Source of the DNA: an uncultured Dehalococcoidia bacterium
Lineage (GTDB): Bacteria; Chloroflexota; Dehalococcoidia; Dehalococcoidales; UBA3254
Reading direction: 5' to 3'
NCBI GenBank assembly: GCA_903890885.1
Contig: CAITCX010000202.1
Coordinates: 1-9,506 of the forward strand
Length of the DNA stretch: 9,506 nt
The stretch's first letter is position 1. Each line of letters opens with the position of its first letter. Below the pieces are notes generated by a model. That model worked only from the letters and a program-made list of their open reading frames with translations, did no database searches and was not told where the DNA came from. Both the position numbers and the translations under genes were made by a program. Below are positions 1 through 5,658 of the stretch, in pieces.

Positions 1-269
1 GTTACGATAGATACAATTAGAATAAAGAAAGCCGCTAACCGGTCGATCAAAAAGGTAAATTGCAGTTGAGGAGCTATCTGGGTGAAAGTGTAGTTCAATG
101 ACTGATCGGTGAGAGCAATCCGCACAGACTGGAAAATGAATATCAGTCCGGCTGCGATAGTCAGCCATAAAGCAGCCTTGCGGACTTGGGGATTATTTCT
201 GCTGACAAAACACAAAGTGACCAGAGCAGATAAAAGACACAAACCTACCCCGATGGCAAATAATAACAC
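1..269 (-). CDS. Proton-translocating membrane subunit, hydrogenase-4 subunit B / NuoL-M-N-like (5' part, cut by window edge)
   Basis: The first 89 codons of a membrane protein read leftward off the window. Two hydrophobic helices are visible (about residues 1-22 and 32-53), then a loop and the start of a third segment, FTFLIDRLAAFFILIVSIV (71-89). The pattern 'F.iDrLaaFFilivsiv' is what HyfB-type hydrogenase-4 subunits and related complex I antiporter-like subunits show at this position, just before the conserved proton-channel core; that core lies outside the window. By family knowledge such proteins move protons or sodium across the membrane, coupled to a membrane-bound hydrogenase or oxidoreductase. 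The chosen start is GTG at 267-269, with AAGGG (278-282) 8 nt upstream; an in-frame TAG lies at 309-311 and there is no ATG or TTG between them. A full protein would be several hundred residues. The family is fairly safe, but the exact complex cannot be decided. Confidence 0.68.
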   Translation of the reverse strand, partial: MLLFAIGVGLCLLSALVTLCFVSRNNPQVRKAALWLTIAAGLIFIFQSVRIALTDQSLNYTFTQIAPQLQFTFLIDRLAAFFILIVSIV

Positions 270-369
270 TGCAAAAACCCTTAATATACCGTAAACAGGA
301 TTACACTTCTATATGTCGAGGATACCGTTTCCAGTTCCCTTAGAGGTGTGATTTACTTTGTACATTGTT

Positions 370-398
370 ATTCTAGTCGCCTTCAAGCTATCTGTCAA
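370..398 (-). promoter_or_regulatory. Sigma-70-type promoter for the hydrogenase-4-like gene
   Basis: On the minus strand there is TTGACA (393-398), a 17-nt spacer, and TAGAAT (370-375). This is a perfect -35 and a five-of-six -10 at ideal spacing, pointing at the GTG start at 269. The expected transcript start is near 363-365, giving a leader of about 95 nt. The leader contains an 18-codon ATG frame (309-365) in phase with the gene but closed by TAG. Confidence 0.65.
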
Positions 399-441
399 AA
401 AATAGGGGATTATTAGCCTCAATCTGGTTGATTATGTATAT

Positions 442-606
442 TTAAAAGCGAACCCGGCTGAAGGCTACAGCCGCGATAAAGGCCAGCGAAGCCAGCGAAC
501 CCCAGACAACTAGCGGATGCTGTGGAAAATTGTCAAGTAATACACTCCCCAGTACCAGGGACAGAGAGGGTAATGCCCCAGATTTCTGGTAAAGAGGTAT
601 TAGATA
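442..606 (-). pseudogene. Remnant of a membrane transporter C-terminus (MFS-like)
   Basis: An open frame of 54 residues lies between an in-frame TAG (607-609) and a TAA stop (442-444). It contains no ATG, GTG or TTG, so it cannot be translated on its own. The peptide includes LVLGSVLLDNFPQHPLVVWG followed by a hydrophobic helix and a basic end (SRVRF). This resembles the last loop and helix 12 of major facilitator superfamily transporters, where a 'GG.LLD...P...W' stretch is followed by an Ala/Leu-rich helix and Arg residues. The frames upstream to 680 show no matching transporter sequence, so only the 3' end seems to have survived. A 9-bp tandem duplication (482-490 and 491-499) encodes the Ser-Leu-Ala repeat in the helix. 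The family call is a resemblance made by eye; the absence of any start codon is seen directly. Confidence 0.5.
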
Positions 607-632
607 CTATAATGAGTCCATTCAAAGTTAGT

Positions 633-653
633 AAAAAACCGTATTGGGCACGG
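633..653 (-). terminator. Possible weak intrinsic terminator after the universal stress gene
   Basis: On the minus strand, CCGT and ACGG (650-653 and 639-642) can pair around a 7-nt loop and are followed at once by six T residues (633-638). It lies 28 nt beyond the usp stop. The stem is only 4-5 bp, so it is weak. Confidence 0.3.
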
Positions 654-680
654 CTGGAACCAGGTAATGGTATCGACAGT

Positions 681-1157
681 TTACTTTGTCTTCTCTTTGG
701 GCGGGCGCATCAACAAAATGGGTAGAGTGGAATGCCTGATAACATATTCGGCGATACTGCCTAATATTACTCTGCCCGGTCCGCTCCGTCCGTGAGTGAC
801 CATGGCTATCAGTTCTATTTTTTGCTTTTCGCAGTACTCGATAATTGCCGGCCCTGGCGTTCCTATGACGGAATCATAGGACACCCGCAGATTCTTTTCT
901 GTCTGGAGTTTGTCAGCGATTGATTTGAGATACTCTTTGGCTTCCTGCACCTCTTCTATTTCCCGCTTTTCCGTATTCGGGGCGTTTATCGGGATGCCCG
1001 GCATGCCTGGTAAGGCCAGACCAATTATGTAAGGTTCTGAGATTACTCTGAATAATACCAGGTCGCTGTCGAACCGCACAGCTTCTTCAACCGCATAAGG
1101 TAAAATTTTTTCTGCCAGTTCTGAACCGTCAAAGCAAACCAAAATCTTATTAAACAT
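681..1157 (-). CDS. Universal stress protein, UspA family
   Basis: This is a 158-residue single-domain Usp (Rossmann-like alpha/beta fold), the usual length for the family. Visible hallmarks are the first strand and nucleotide-binding Asp (KILVCFDGS, residues 4-12), the second strand DLVLFRVIS (32-40), and the C-terminal ATP-binding loop THGRSGPGRVILGS (121-134), followed by the last strand LPILLMRP. In the ATP-type consensus G-2X-G-9X-G-S/T the second and third glycines are present (G123, G133, then S134), but the first is Val120, so binding may be altered. Residues 43-60 form an unusually hydrophobic Gly/Pro-rich insert (IIGLALPGMPGIPI). The ATG at 1155-1157 has AAGGAG (1169-1174) 11 nt upstream. 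It is divergent from the MATE gene and looks monocistronic. By family knowledge it is a cytoplasmic stress or energy-state protein; its target is unknown. Confidence 0.9.
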   Translation of the reverse strand: MFNKILVCFDGSELAEKILPYAVEEAVRFDSDLVLFRVISEPYIIGLALPGMPGIPINAPNTEKREIEEVQEAKEYLKSIADKLQTEKNLRVSYDSVIGTPGPAIIEYCEKQKIELIAMVTHGRSGPGRVILGSIAEYVIRHSTLPILLMRPPKEKTK

Positions 1158-1241
1158 GGGTGGTTTTTCTCCTTAATTCTTGCTAATTTTGCTTCTGACA
1201 CAGTACGAATTATTCGGTTATCGGCATTATTACCTGATTTC

Positions 1242-1270
1242 ATTATATATTCAAAGCATGGTTTTACCAT
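1242..1270 (-). promoter_or_regulatory. Possible usp promoter -10 with adjacent inverted repeat
   Basis: A perfect TATAAT reads on the minus strand at 1242-1247, upstream of usp, but no good -35 lies 16-18 nt away. Where the -35 would sit is an inverted repeat, ATGGT-TTT-ACCAT (1258-1270), between the two divergent genes. It could be a regulator site, or chance. A separate TTGACA (minus strand, 1275-1280) is too far away to pair with this -10. Confidence 0.25.
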
Positions 1271-1286
1271 CAGGCTGTCAATATCA

Positions 1287-1295
1287 TGCTATAAT
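1287..1295 (+). promoter_or_regulatory. Extended -10 promoter for the MATE gene
   Basis: TGC-TATAAT (1287-1295) matches the extended -10 pattern TGnTATAAT, which can act without a good -35. Transcription would start near 1302, giving a leader of about 40 nt before the GAGGTG ribosome-binding site. No second promoter is evident on this strand in the divergent gap. Confidence 0.5.
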
Positions 1296-1330
1296 CGACT
1301 CATAAGGATTGTAAGACGCTATTATGCCAT

Positions 1331-1336
1331 GAGGTG
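1331..1336 (+). promoter_or_regulatory. Ribosome-binding site that points to a CTG start
   Basis: GAGGTG lies 7 nt before CTG at 1344-1346, which is ideal spacing. The nearest ATG (1324) belongs to a two-codon frame ending in TGA (1330-1332). No ATG, GTG or TTG occurs in the MATE frame between the TGA at 1335-1337 and ATG 1443. Confidence 0.55.
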
Positions 1337-1343
1337 ATTTATC

Positions 1344-2753
1344 CTGGAAGAAGCCGCTAAACTCCACAAAACTACCGAACGTCTGGGGACCGATCCGCTG
1401 GGAAAACTCCTGGTCCGCCTAAGCCTTCCAAGCATCGTCTCCATGGTCGCCATTTCTCTCTATAACCTGGTAAATACCTTCTGGGTAGCAAAACTGGGTT
1501 TTCACGCGGTGGCCGCTATTACCGTTGTAATGCCCTTTTTTATTCTCAGCATCGCCATCGGCGTAGGCACTGGCATCGGCGTTAATGCGCTTTCCTCCCG
1601 CAAATTCGGGGAAAGGGATGTAGATGCGCCCAATCGGGTGACCGGTCAAACCTTCCTGTTGGCTGTTTCACTCGGTCTCCTTTTAGCCCTTTTAACCAAT
1701 CTTTTTCCGCGCCAGATTTTACGCTTGTGCGGAGCGACTCCGGAAATAATGGATTTGTGTGAAGGCTATATCAAAGTGTTGGGTCTGGGCATGCCCTCCT
1801 TTCTATTTAGCCTGATCAGCCGCAACGTCTTCCACGCTTCTGGTGATACTGTGCGACCGATGATTTACACTATAGTATCTCAGTTGTTGAACGTTGTGCT
1901 GGATCCCTTCCTTATTTTCGGCCTGTGGATCTTTCCAGAGTTGGGCGTAACCGGGGCGGCAGTTGCCAGTGTTTCAGCCAGCCTGGTAGGTTCGTTATAT
2001 GCTCTGTGGTTTATTTTAAGTGGAAGGACCGCCTACAGGATAAGGTGGCGCCATTTGCGGCCTGACTTTAAGATTATCAGGGAAATCTACAGGGTTGGTT
2101 TGCCTGCGTTTTTTATGGACGGAACCGAAAGCATTATATTTGCGCTTTTTAACCATGTGGCCGCCGGTTTCGGCACACTGGCCCTGGCTGCTCTGGGTAT
2201 CGCCATGCGTATCGCCGACCTTGCCTTCATGCCTATTATAGGTGTGGCCAATGGTCTGATGCCCATCGTGGGTTTTAGTCTGGGTGCTAAGTTGTGGCAA
2301 AGGTTGTGGCGGGCCGTGAAAATAGCGTCTGTCGGACTAGGTCTGTGCCTGGTGGGTGCAACCATACTACTTGAGATTTTTACCCCGCAGATAGTCCGTG
2401 TGTTTACACGCGACCCCGGGTTATTGGCTATTGCAGTACCCGGTATACGGATTTTCTGTTCATCCCTGGCTCTGATAGGCCCTACTATTGTCTGCATAAC
2501 CACTTTTCAGGGTCTTTCCAGAGGCACTACAGCCTTGATGCTTTCTCTGGCGCGCCAGATGATCTTTTTTGTGCCCGCACTTTATATCCTTTCGCACTTC
2601 CTGGGCTTGAAGGGCGTCTGGCTCACCATGCCGGTCTCCGATGTTCTTGGTACTACGGTCGCGGTCGCCTGGCTTTTACGCGAATATTGGATGCAGAAAA
2701 AGAGCGGTCTCTGGAGGCTTACCTCTAATCCCGGTGAATCATCCGAAAAATAG
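1344..2753 (+). CDS. MATE-family multidrug/cation efflux transporter
   Basis: This is a 12-helix inner-membrane antiporter of the MATE (NorM/DinF) type, expected to export drugs or metabolites in exchange for Na+ or H+. Started at CTG 1344 it has 469 residues, normal for the family. The N-terminus then contains ERLGTDPLGKLLVRLSLPS, the usual cytoplasmic lead-in to helix 1, followed by VAISLYNLVNTFWVAKLG, where most relatives have 'LYNLVDTIFVG'; Asn therefore replaces the common Asp. Family-typical features further on include the GxGIGVNALSSRKFGE segment after helix 2 and an internal second half beginning at GLPAFFMDGTESIIFALFN. Starting at ATG 1443, the first conventional start, would cut into helix 1 at residue 34, and no ribosome-binding site serves it. 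Two TAG codons in tandem end the gene (2751-2756). It has its own promoter (1287-1295) and is probably transcribed alone. The substrate cannot be told. Confidence 0.88.
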   Translation: MEEAAKLHKTTERLGTDPLGKLLVRLSLPSIVSMVAISLYNLVNTFWVAKLGFHAVAAITVVMPFFILSIAIGVGTGIGVNALSSRKFGERDVDAPNRVTGQTFLLAVSLGLLLALLTNLFPRQILRLCGATPEIMDLCEGYIKVLGLGMPSFLFSLISRNVFHASGDTVRPMIYTIVSQLLNVVLDPFLIFGLWIFPELGVTGAAVASVSASLVGSLYALWFILSGRTAYRIRWRHLRPDFKIIREIYRVGLPAFFMDGTESIIFALFNHVAAGFGTLALAALGIAMRIADLAFMPIIGVANGLMPIVGFSLGAKLWQRLWRAVKIASVGLGLCLVGATILLEIFTPQIVRVFTRDPGLLAIAVPGIRIFCSSLALIGPTIVCITTFQGLSRGTTALMLSLARQMIFFVPALYILSHFLGLKGVWLTMPVSDVLGTTVAVAWLLREYWMQKKSGLWRLTSNPGESSEK

Positions 2754-2756
2754 TAG

Positions 2757-3959
2757 CTACTTAACAAATATGCTGTAGTTTGTCATATTGATTGACTCGC
2801 TGCCTGCCAGCCCTACCAGCACAACGGTATAGACGCCCGGGCCTTTGCTGAGTATCTGGCTGATGTCTGTTTCGATGTAAAACCAGCCGTTATAATCGAA
2901 ATTACCTCTGGTTGCCACGATAGCATTAGCCGGCAGAGAACTATACAGTTGGCCCGCGGGTGCTGGAGGGAAGATCATACCCAGCCTATCTCCCAGACCG
3001 TAACGATGGTACTGCGGATCATTGGTTAATTGGGCGGAAGTGAGGGGTTGCGGAGGGGAATCGTAAGCAATGGAAATATTATTCAGCTTGATGTCTGCTC
3101 GGAGAAAATGTCCTGTCAAGGAAAGCATGTTTCCGGTTATAGCAGGCGGCCGGCTGAATTCTACGTAGTCGCCTTCAAACTGCTGCACCAGCCCAACCGT
3201 GTTGGTATTAAAAGCGATGCCCAGGTTGACCTTTTTATGCCATTTGTTGAGGATGTTCTCTTTATGGCCCCAGTTGGAAGCGGCATCATCATACATCATT
3301 TTGTATTGAAGCTGCTTTATCTCATCTTTAACATCAATAGCGGCACTACTGGAAGAATAGGCCGAGTTTTCCTTCTCGTAATTCAGGCCGCCAGCAAGTG
3401 TATACCGCATGTAAGGTTTATAGCCGTCTGTGCCCCAATGGGCTGCCTGGTAGTTTTTATCCAGCATGTCCTGGGCATGCTGCTGGGCTGCGGCGTTATA
3501 ATTCAAAACTACCGGGTTTAAACCAGCTGCCTTTCTATCACTATTAATTAATCCCAGCATATATTGAAATAACTCGGCCTGCGTCCCTTCGGGTTTAAAA
3601 GGGGTAGCGGTTGGAATGAAAACAGGTGATGTAGCAGGCAGTGGTTCGGCGGCAGGTGTGGGAGTTTTAGTCGTCGATGGAGGTATGGGAATCGTGCCAG
3701 GGGAAGGAGTTGCCGAAGCGGTAGGTGTTGGCGAAGGTGAAGGCGAACGCGAAGGTGAAGGTGGTGTCGTGGTGATGGCTGAAACAATTGTCTGGGCAGG
3801 AGTATTTGTTGCCGGTGGCATATTGGATTGTATAGTGGAGATCACGGGTGATTGAGTGTCAGTCAACGGTGCGGCGGAGCAGGCAACCGGAATAGTAATA
3901 AGACATAAAGCCGCTAATAATAAGACCTTTTTCCTCCAGCCAGATTTTAGTTGTCCCAT
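2757..3959 (-). CDS. Secreted or lipid-anchored CAP (SCP/PR-1) domain protein with Pro/Ser/Thr-rich linker
   Basis: This is a 400-residue exported protein. Residues 9-27 are a basic stretch plus a hydrophobic signal ending PVAC; Cys27 could be lipidated, though Pro at -3 makes the lipobox poor. Residues 28-123 are a low-complexity Pro/Ser/Thr linker. Residues 125-270 form a CAP domain: FQYMLGLINSDRKAAGL, HAQDML (161-166), AHWGTDG with His174, KENSAY with Glu197, GHKENILN with His232, and NLGIAF. His174, Glu197 and His232 fit three of the four classic CAP cavity residues. Residues 270-400 are predicted beta-rich and I do not recognise the family. The start used is ATG 3957-3959, with GAGG 8 nt upstream and the Lys/Arg-rich signal just after; ATGs at 3993-3995 and 3990-3992 have no ribosome-binding site. 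CAP proteins act outside the cell, but their biochemical role in bacteria is largely unknown. Confidence 0.85.
   Translation of the reverse strand: MGQLKSGWRKKVLLLAALCLITIPVACSAAPLTDTQSPVISTIQSNMPPATNTPAQTIVSAITTTPPSPSRSPSPSPTPTASATPSPGTIPIPPSTTKTPTPAAEPLPATSPVFIPTATPFKPEGTQAELFQYMLGLINSDRKAAGLNPVVLNYNAAAQQHAQDMLDKNYQAAHWGTDGYKPYMRYTLAGGLNYEKENSAYSSSSAAIDVKDEIKQLQYKMMYDDAASNWGHKENILNKWHKKVNLGIAFNTNTVGLVQQFEGDYVEFSRPPAITGNMLSLTGHFLRADIKLNNISIAYDSPPQPLTSAQLTNDPQYHRYGLGDRLGMIFPPAPAGQLYSSLPANAIVATRGNFDYNGWFYIETDISQILSKGPGVYTVVLVGLAGSESINMTNYSIFVK
3731..3760. repeat. Five imperfect hexamer repeats in the CAP gene linker
   Basis: Five tandem copies of G[C/T]GAA[G/C] (gcgaag, gtgaag, gcgaac, gcgaag, gtgaag) encode, on the minus strand, the alternating Ser-Pro core of the linker. 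Being a multiple of 3, gain or loss of units would change linker length without a frameshift. Confidence 0.8.
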
Positions 3960-3967
3960 TTTATAAA

Positions 3968-3971
3968 CCTC
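3968..3971 (-). promoter_or_regulatory. Ribosome-binding site deciding the CAP gene start
   Basis: GAGG on the minus strand sits 8 nt before ATG 3957-3959 and lies inside the longer reading frame. It favours a 400-residue product over the 412-residue one starting at 3995. Confidence 0.55.
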
Positions 3972-4040
3972 AAGCTTTTTCAAATTCTTCATCATGTGAC
4001 AGAAGTCGGGGAGTGTCAGAATTGGATATAAAACAAACTA

Positions 4041-4331
4041 TTAATGGACAGAATCGCGATTGATTATGTGCATCATCAGGCTCAGGACGGAGATTACCAT
4101 GAAGACATAGCCCCCGATTCTTAAAGTCATCATGTACCAGTCACCGGCTGCTGTGCCTCCGATAGTCAGGATATGAGAGATGCCCAATAACATCCAGGCG
4201 ATGCCGAAGAAAAGCCAGAAGACCATTTTTTGTCCGGTATTACGCAAGATGGTGGTATATCCCCAGATAGACATCAGAACCAGAAACCAGGCAAAACCCA
4301 GATTGACGTAGTAAACAGCAGGGGTACTCAT
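4041..4331 (-). CDS. Small three-helix membrane protein, function unknown
   Basis: This is a 96-residue protein with three clear hydrophobic helices (about residues 8-28, 36-56 and 70-90), joined by a basic loop with Arg and Lys (TILRNTGQK, 27-35) and a short Gly/Thr loop (TIGGTAAGDW). By the positive-inside rule the N-terminus is probably outside and the C-terminus (IINRDSVH) inside. One His lies in helix 2 (GISHIL). There is no signal peptide, metal-binding pattern or motif that I recognise. The reading is solid: the ATG at 4329-4331 has a perfect AAGGAGG 7 nt upstream, and the gene ends in tandem stops TAA TAG. It lies 60 nt beyond uppS on the same strand and could be the last gene of that operon or have its own promoter. 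I cannot assign a function. Confidence 0.75.
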   Translation of the reverse strand: MSTPAVYYVNLGFAWFLVLMSIWGYTTILRNTGQKMVFWLFFGIAWMLLGISHILTIGGTAAGDWYMMTLRIGGYVFMVISVLSLMMHIINRDSVH

Positions 4332-4372
4332 CGGCGATCCTCCTTGTTTTAAATGATGATGCTCATATATAT

Positions 4373-4378
4373 ATTATA
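4373..4378 (-). promoter_or_regulatory. Possible -10 element before the three-helix membrane protein gene
   Basis: TATAAT reads on the minus strand 41 nt before the start of the three-helix gene, inside an alternating TA stretch (4365-4380). No convincing -35 lies 16-18 nt upstream, and TA-rich DNA yields this hexamer easily by chance. Confidence 0.25.
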
Positions 4379-4391
4379 TACACCAGGCGAT

Positions 4392-5081
4392 TCATAAACC
4401 TCCGAACCGTCTTTTACGTTTCCCGAATTCAGCCAGGGCAAGCTCAACTTGCCTGGGAGTAAAGTCCGGCCAGAGCACGTCAGTGAAATAATATTCAGCA
4501 TAGGCGGCCTGCCAGAGCAGGAAATTACTAATACGCAGCTCACCACCCGTGCGAATCACCAGGTCTACATCAGGGATTCCGGCAGTATAAAGGTTGGCGG
4601 CAAACACCTGTTCATCGATCCTGTCTGCCGGGATGTTCTGTTCTATTAGTTTACGGGCGGTGTCTACTATCTCGTGGCGGCCGCCGTAATTGAAGGCGAA
4701 ATTCAACACCGGGCCGGAGTTATTCTGAGTCAGCTGGCAGGCTCGCTGGATTGAATTTTGCACTGTTGAGGGCAACCCGTTGATACGTCCCAAGTGCTTG
4801 ATTTGGATGTTGTGATTGTGCATTTCGGCTGCTTCGCGGTCGATTCTTTCCTCGAGTAATTGAAATAGGCCCTTGACTTCTTCTTCCGGGCGGTTCCAAT
4901 TTTCACTGGAGAAGCCGTAAAGGGTAACGTATTTTACCTGGTTGGTTAAGAGGGAGGTTACCACTGAGCTAATGCGATTGACACCCGCCAAATGGCCTGC
5001 CAGGCGAGGTAATCCACGCCGTTCCGCCCATCTGCCGTTCCCATCCATGATGATTGCCACATGGGATGGTAGATTATTCAT
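4392..5081 (-). CDS. uppS: Isoprenyl transferase (undecaprenyl diphosphate synthase family, cis-prenyltransferase)
   Basis: This 229-residue enzyme adds isopentenyl units in cis to farnesyl diphosphate to make the polyprenyl carrier for peptidoglycan and other envelope polymers; it is cytosolic and membrane-associated. All family motifs are intact: HVAIIMDGNGRWA with catalytic Asp13, the GHxxG loop (29-33), YGFSSENWNRP (55-65) with the substrate-positioning Asn61 and Arg64, NFAFNYGGRHEI (127-138), and DLVIRTGGELRISNFLLWQ (173-191) with diphosphate-binding Arg177 and Arg183. The YAEYYFTDVLWPDF block is also present. The length is normal. ATG 5079-5081 has a GGGGA-type ribosome-binding site about 9 nt upstream and follows frr by 18 nt, so it is co-transcribed with pyrH and frr. 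In many bacteria cdsA comes next; here it does not. Confidence 0.96.
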   Translation of the reverse strand: MNNLPSHVAIIMDGNGRWAERRGLPRLAGHLAGVNRISSVVTSLLTNQVKYVTLYGFSSENWNRPEEEVKGLFQLLEERIDREAAEMHNHNIQIKHLGRINGLPSTVQNSIQRACQLTQNNSGPVLNFAFNYGGRHEIVDTARKLIEQNIPADRIDEQVFAANLYTAGIPDVDLVIRTGGELRISNFLLWQAAYAEYYFTDVLWPDFTPRQVELALAEFGKRKRRFGGL

Positions 5082-5099
5082 ACAATCTCTTCCCCAGGT

Positions 5100-5657
5100 T
5101 TATACAGACAACAGCTCTTTTTCTTTTTCCTGAGCGATTTTTTCAGCTACAATAATATGAATGTCAGTAAGTTTCTGCAGATGGTCTTGAGCTCGTCTGA
5201 ATTCATCCTGGGAAATGGTCTTGGCTTTCTCGGCTTTTTTCAGTTCCTCCAGAGCGTCTCTTCTGAGGTTGCGCACTGCTACCCGGCGCTCTTCCAGTCG
5301 TTTGTGGACGATCTTGGTTAGATCCTGGCGGCGTTCTTCACTTAGCAGTGGAATATTGAGCCTGATTAAACGACCGTCATTCAAAGGATTTAAACCCAGA
5401 TCGGATTTCTGGATAGCCTGTTCAATACTGTGGAGGCTGCCCGGGTCCCAGGGTTGGATAACCAGCAAACGTGCTTCTGGGGCGGAAATACCTGCGACCT
5501 GGTTTAGAGGCGTCATCACACCGGCGTAATCGATCTTAAGATGCTCGACCAGTGACGGGCTGGCCCTTCCGGTCCGGATAGTGGCCAGTTCTTGCTTTAA
5601 GCCCTCTGAAACCGCTTTCATTTTTTTCTCTACGATACTCAGGATAGTACTCGACAT
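5100..5657 (-). CDS. frr: Ribosome recycling factor
   Basis: A 185-residue RRF of standard length. With EF-G it splits the post-termination ribosome into subunits. The tRNA-mimic three-helix domain is recognisable from the LATIRTGRASPSLVEHL segment (24-40), the globular domain from the Pro-rich TPLNQVAGISAPEARLLVIQPWD stretch region, and the long final helix from the Arg/Lys/Glu-rich sequence after EERRQDLTKIVHKRLEE. One base separates the pyrH stop (TGA) from the frr ATG (5655-5657). Its GAGG ribosome-binding site lies within the last two codons of pyrH, 6 nt before the ATG, so the two genes are probably translationally coupled. Confidence 0.97.
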   Translation of the reverse strand: MSSTILSIVEKKMKAVSEGLKQELATIRTGRASPSLVEHLKIDYAGVMTPLNQVAGISAPEARLLVIQPWDPGSLHSIEQAIQKSDLGLNPLNDGRLIRLNIPLLSEERRQDLTKIVHKRLEERRVAVRNLRRDALEELKKAEKAKTISQDEFRRAQDHLQKLTDIHIIVAEKIAQEKEKELLSV

Positions 5658-5658
5658 C

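Noticed and set aside
109..294. Plus-strand 61-residue frame at the left end
   Set aside because: It is antisense to the hydrogenase-4-like N-terminus, has no ribosome-binding site and shows no membrane or domain pattern of its own.
522..725. Plus-strand 67-residue frame over the intergenic gap
   Set aside because: The start is a non-ATG codon without ribosome-binding site, the frame runs across the transporter remnant and the end of usp, and the peptide has no recognisable features.
1043..1270. Minus-strand 75-residue frame overlapping the start of usp
   Set aside because: It runs through the usp leader and 5' end in another frame, with no ribosome-binding site and no protein-like pattern.
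3731..3760. Repeats considered as a CRISPR or regulatory array
   Set aside because: Units are only 6 bp, have no spacers and keep the coding frame, so they are a coding microsatellite.
3616..3855. Plus-strand Gly/Val/Glu-rich frame of 79 residues
   Set aside because: It is the mirror of the Pro/Ser/Thr linker of the CAP gene; repeats of low complexity keep several frames open.
3997..4018. TGACA-12 nt-TGTCA inverted repeat upstream of the CAP gene
   Set aside because: Arms of 5 bp are likely by chance, and no promoter can be placed firmly around it.
4365..4380. Alternating TA run as a possible origin or Z-DNA element
   Set aside because: It is too short, with no DnaA boxes or iterons around it; ordinary AT-rich intergenic DNA is enough.
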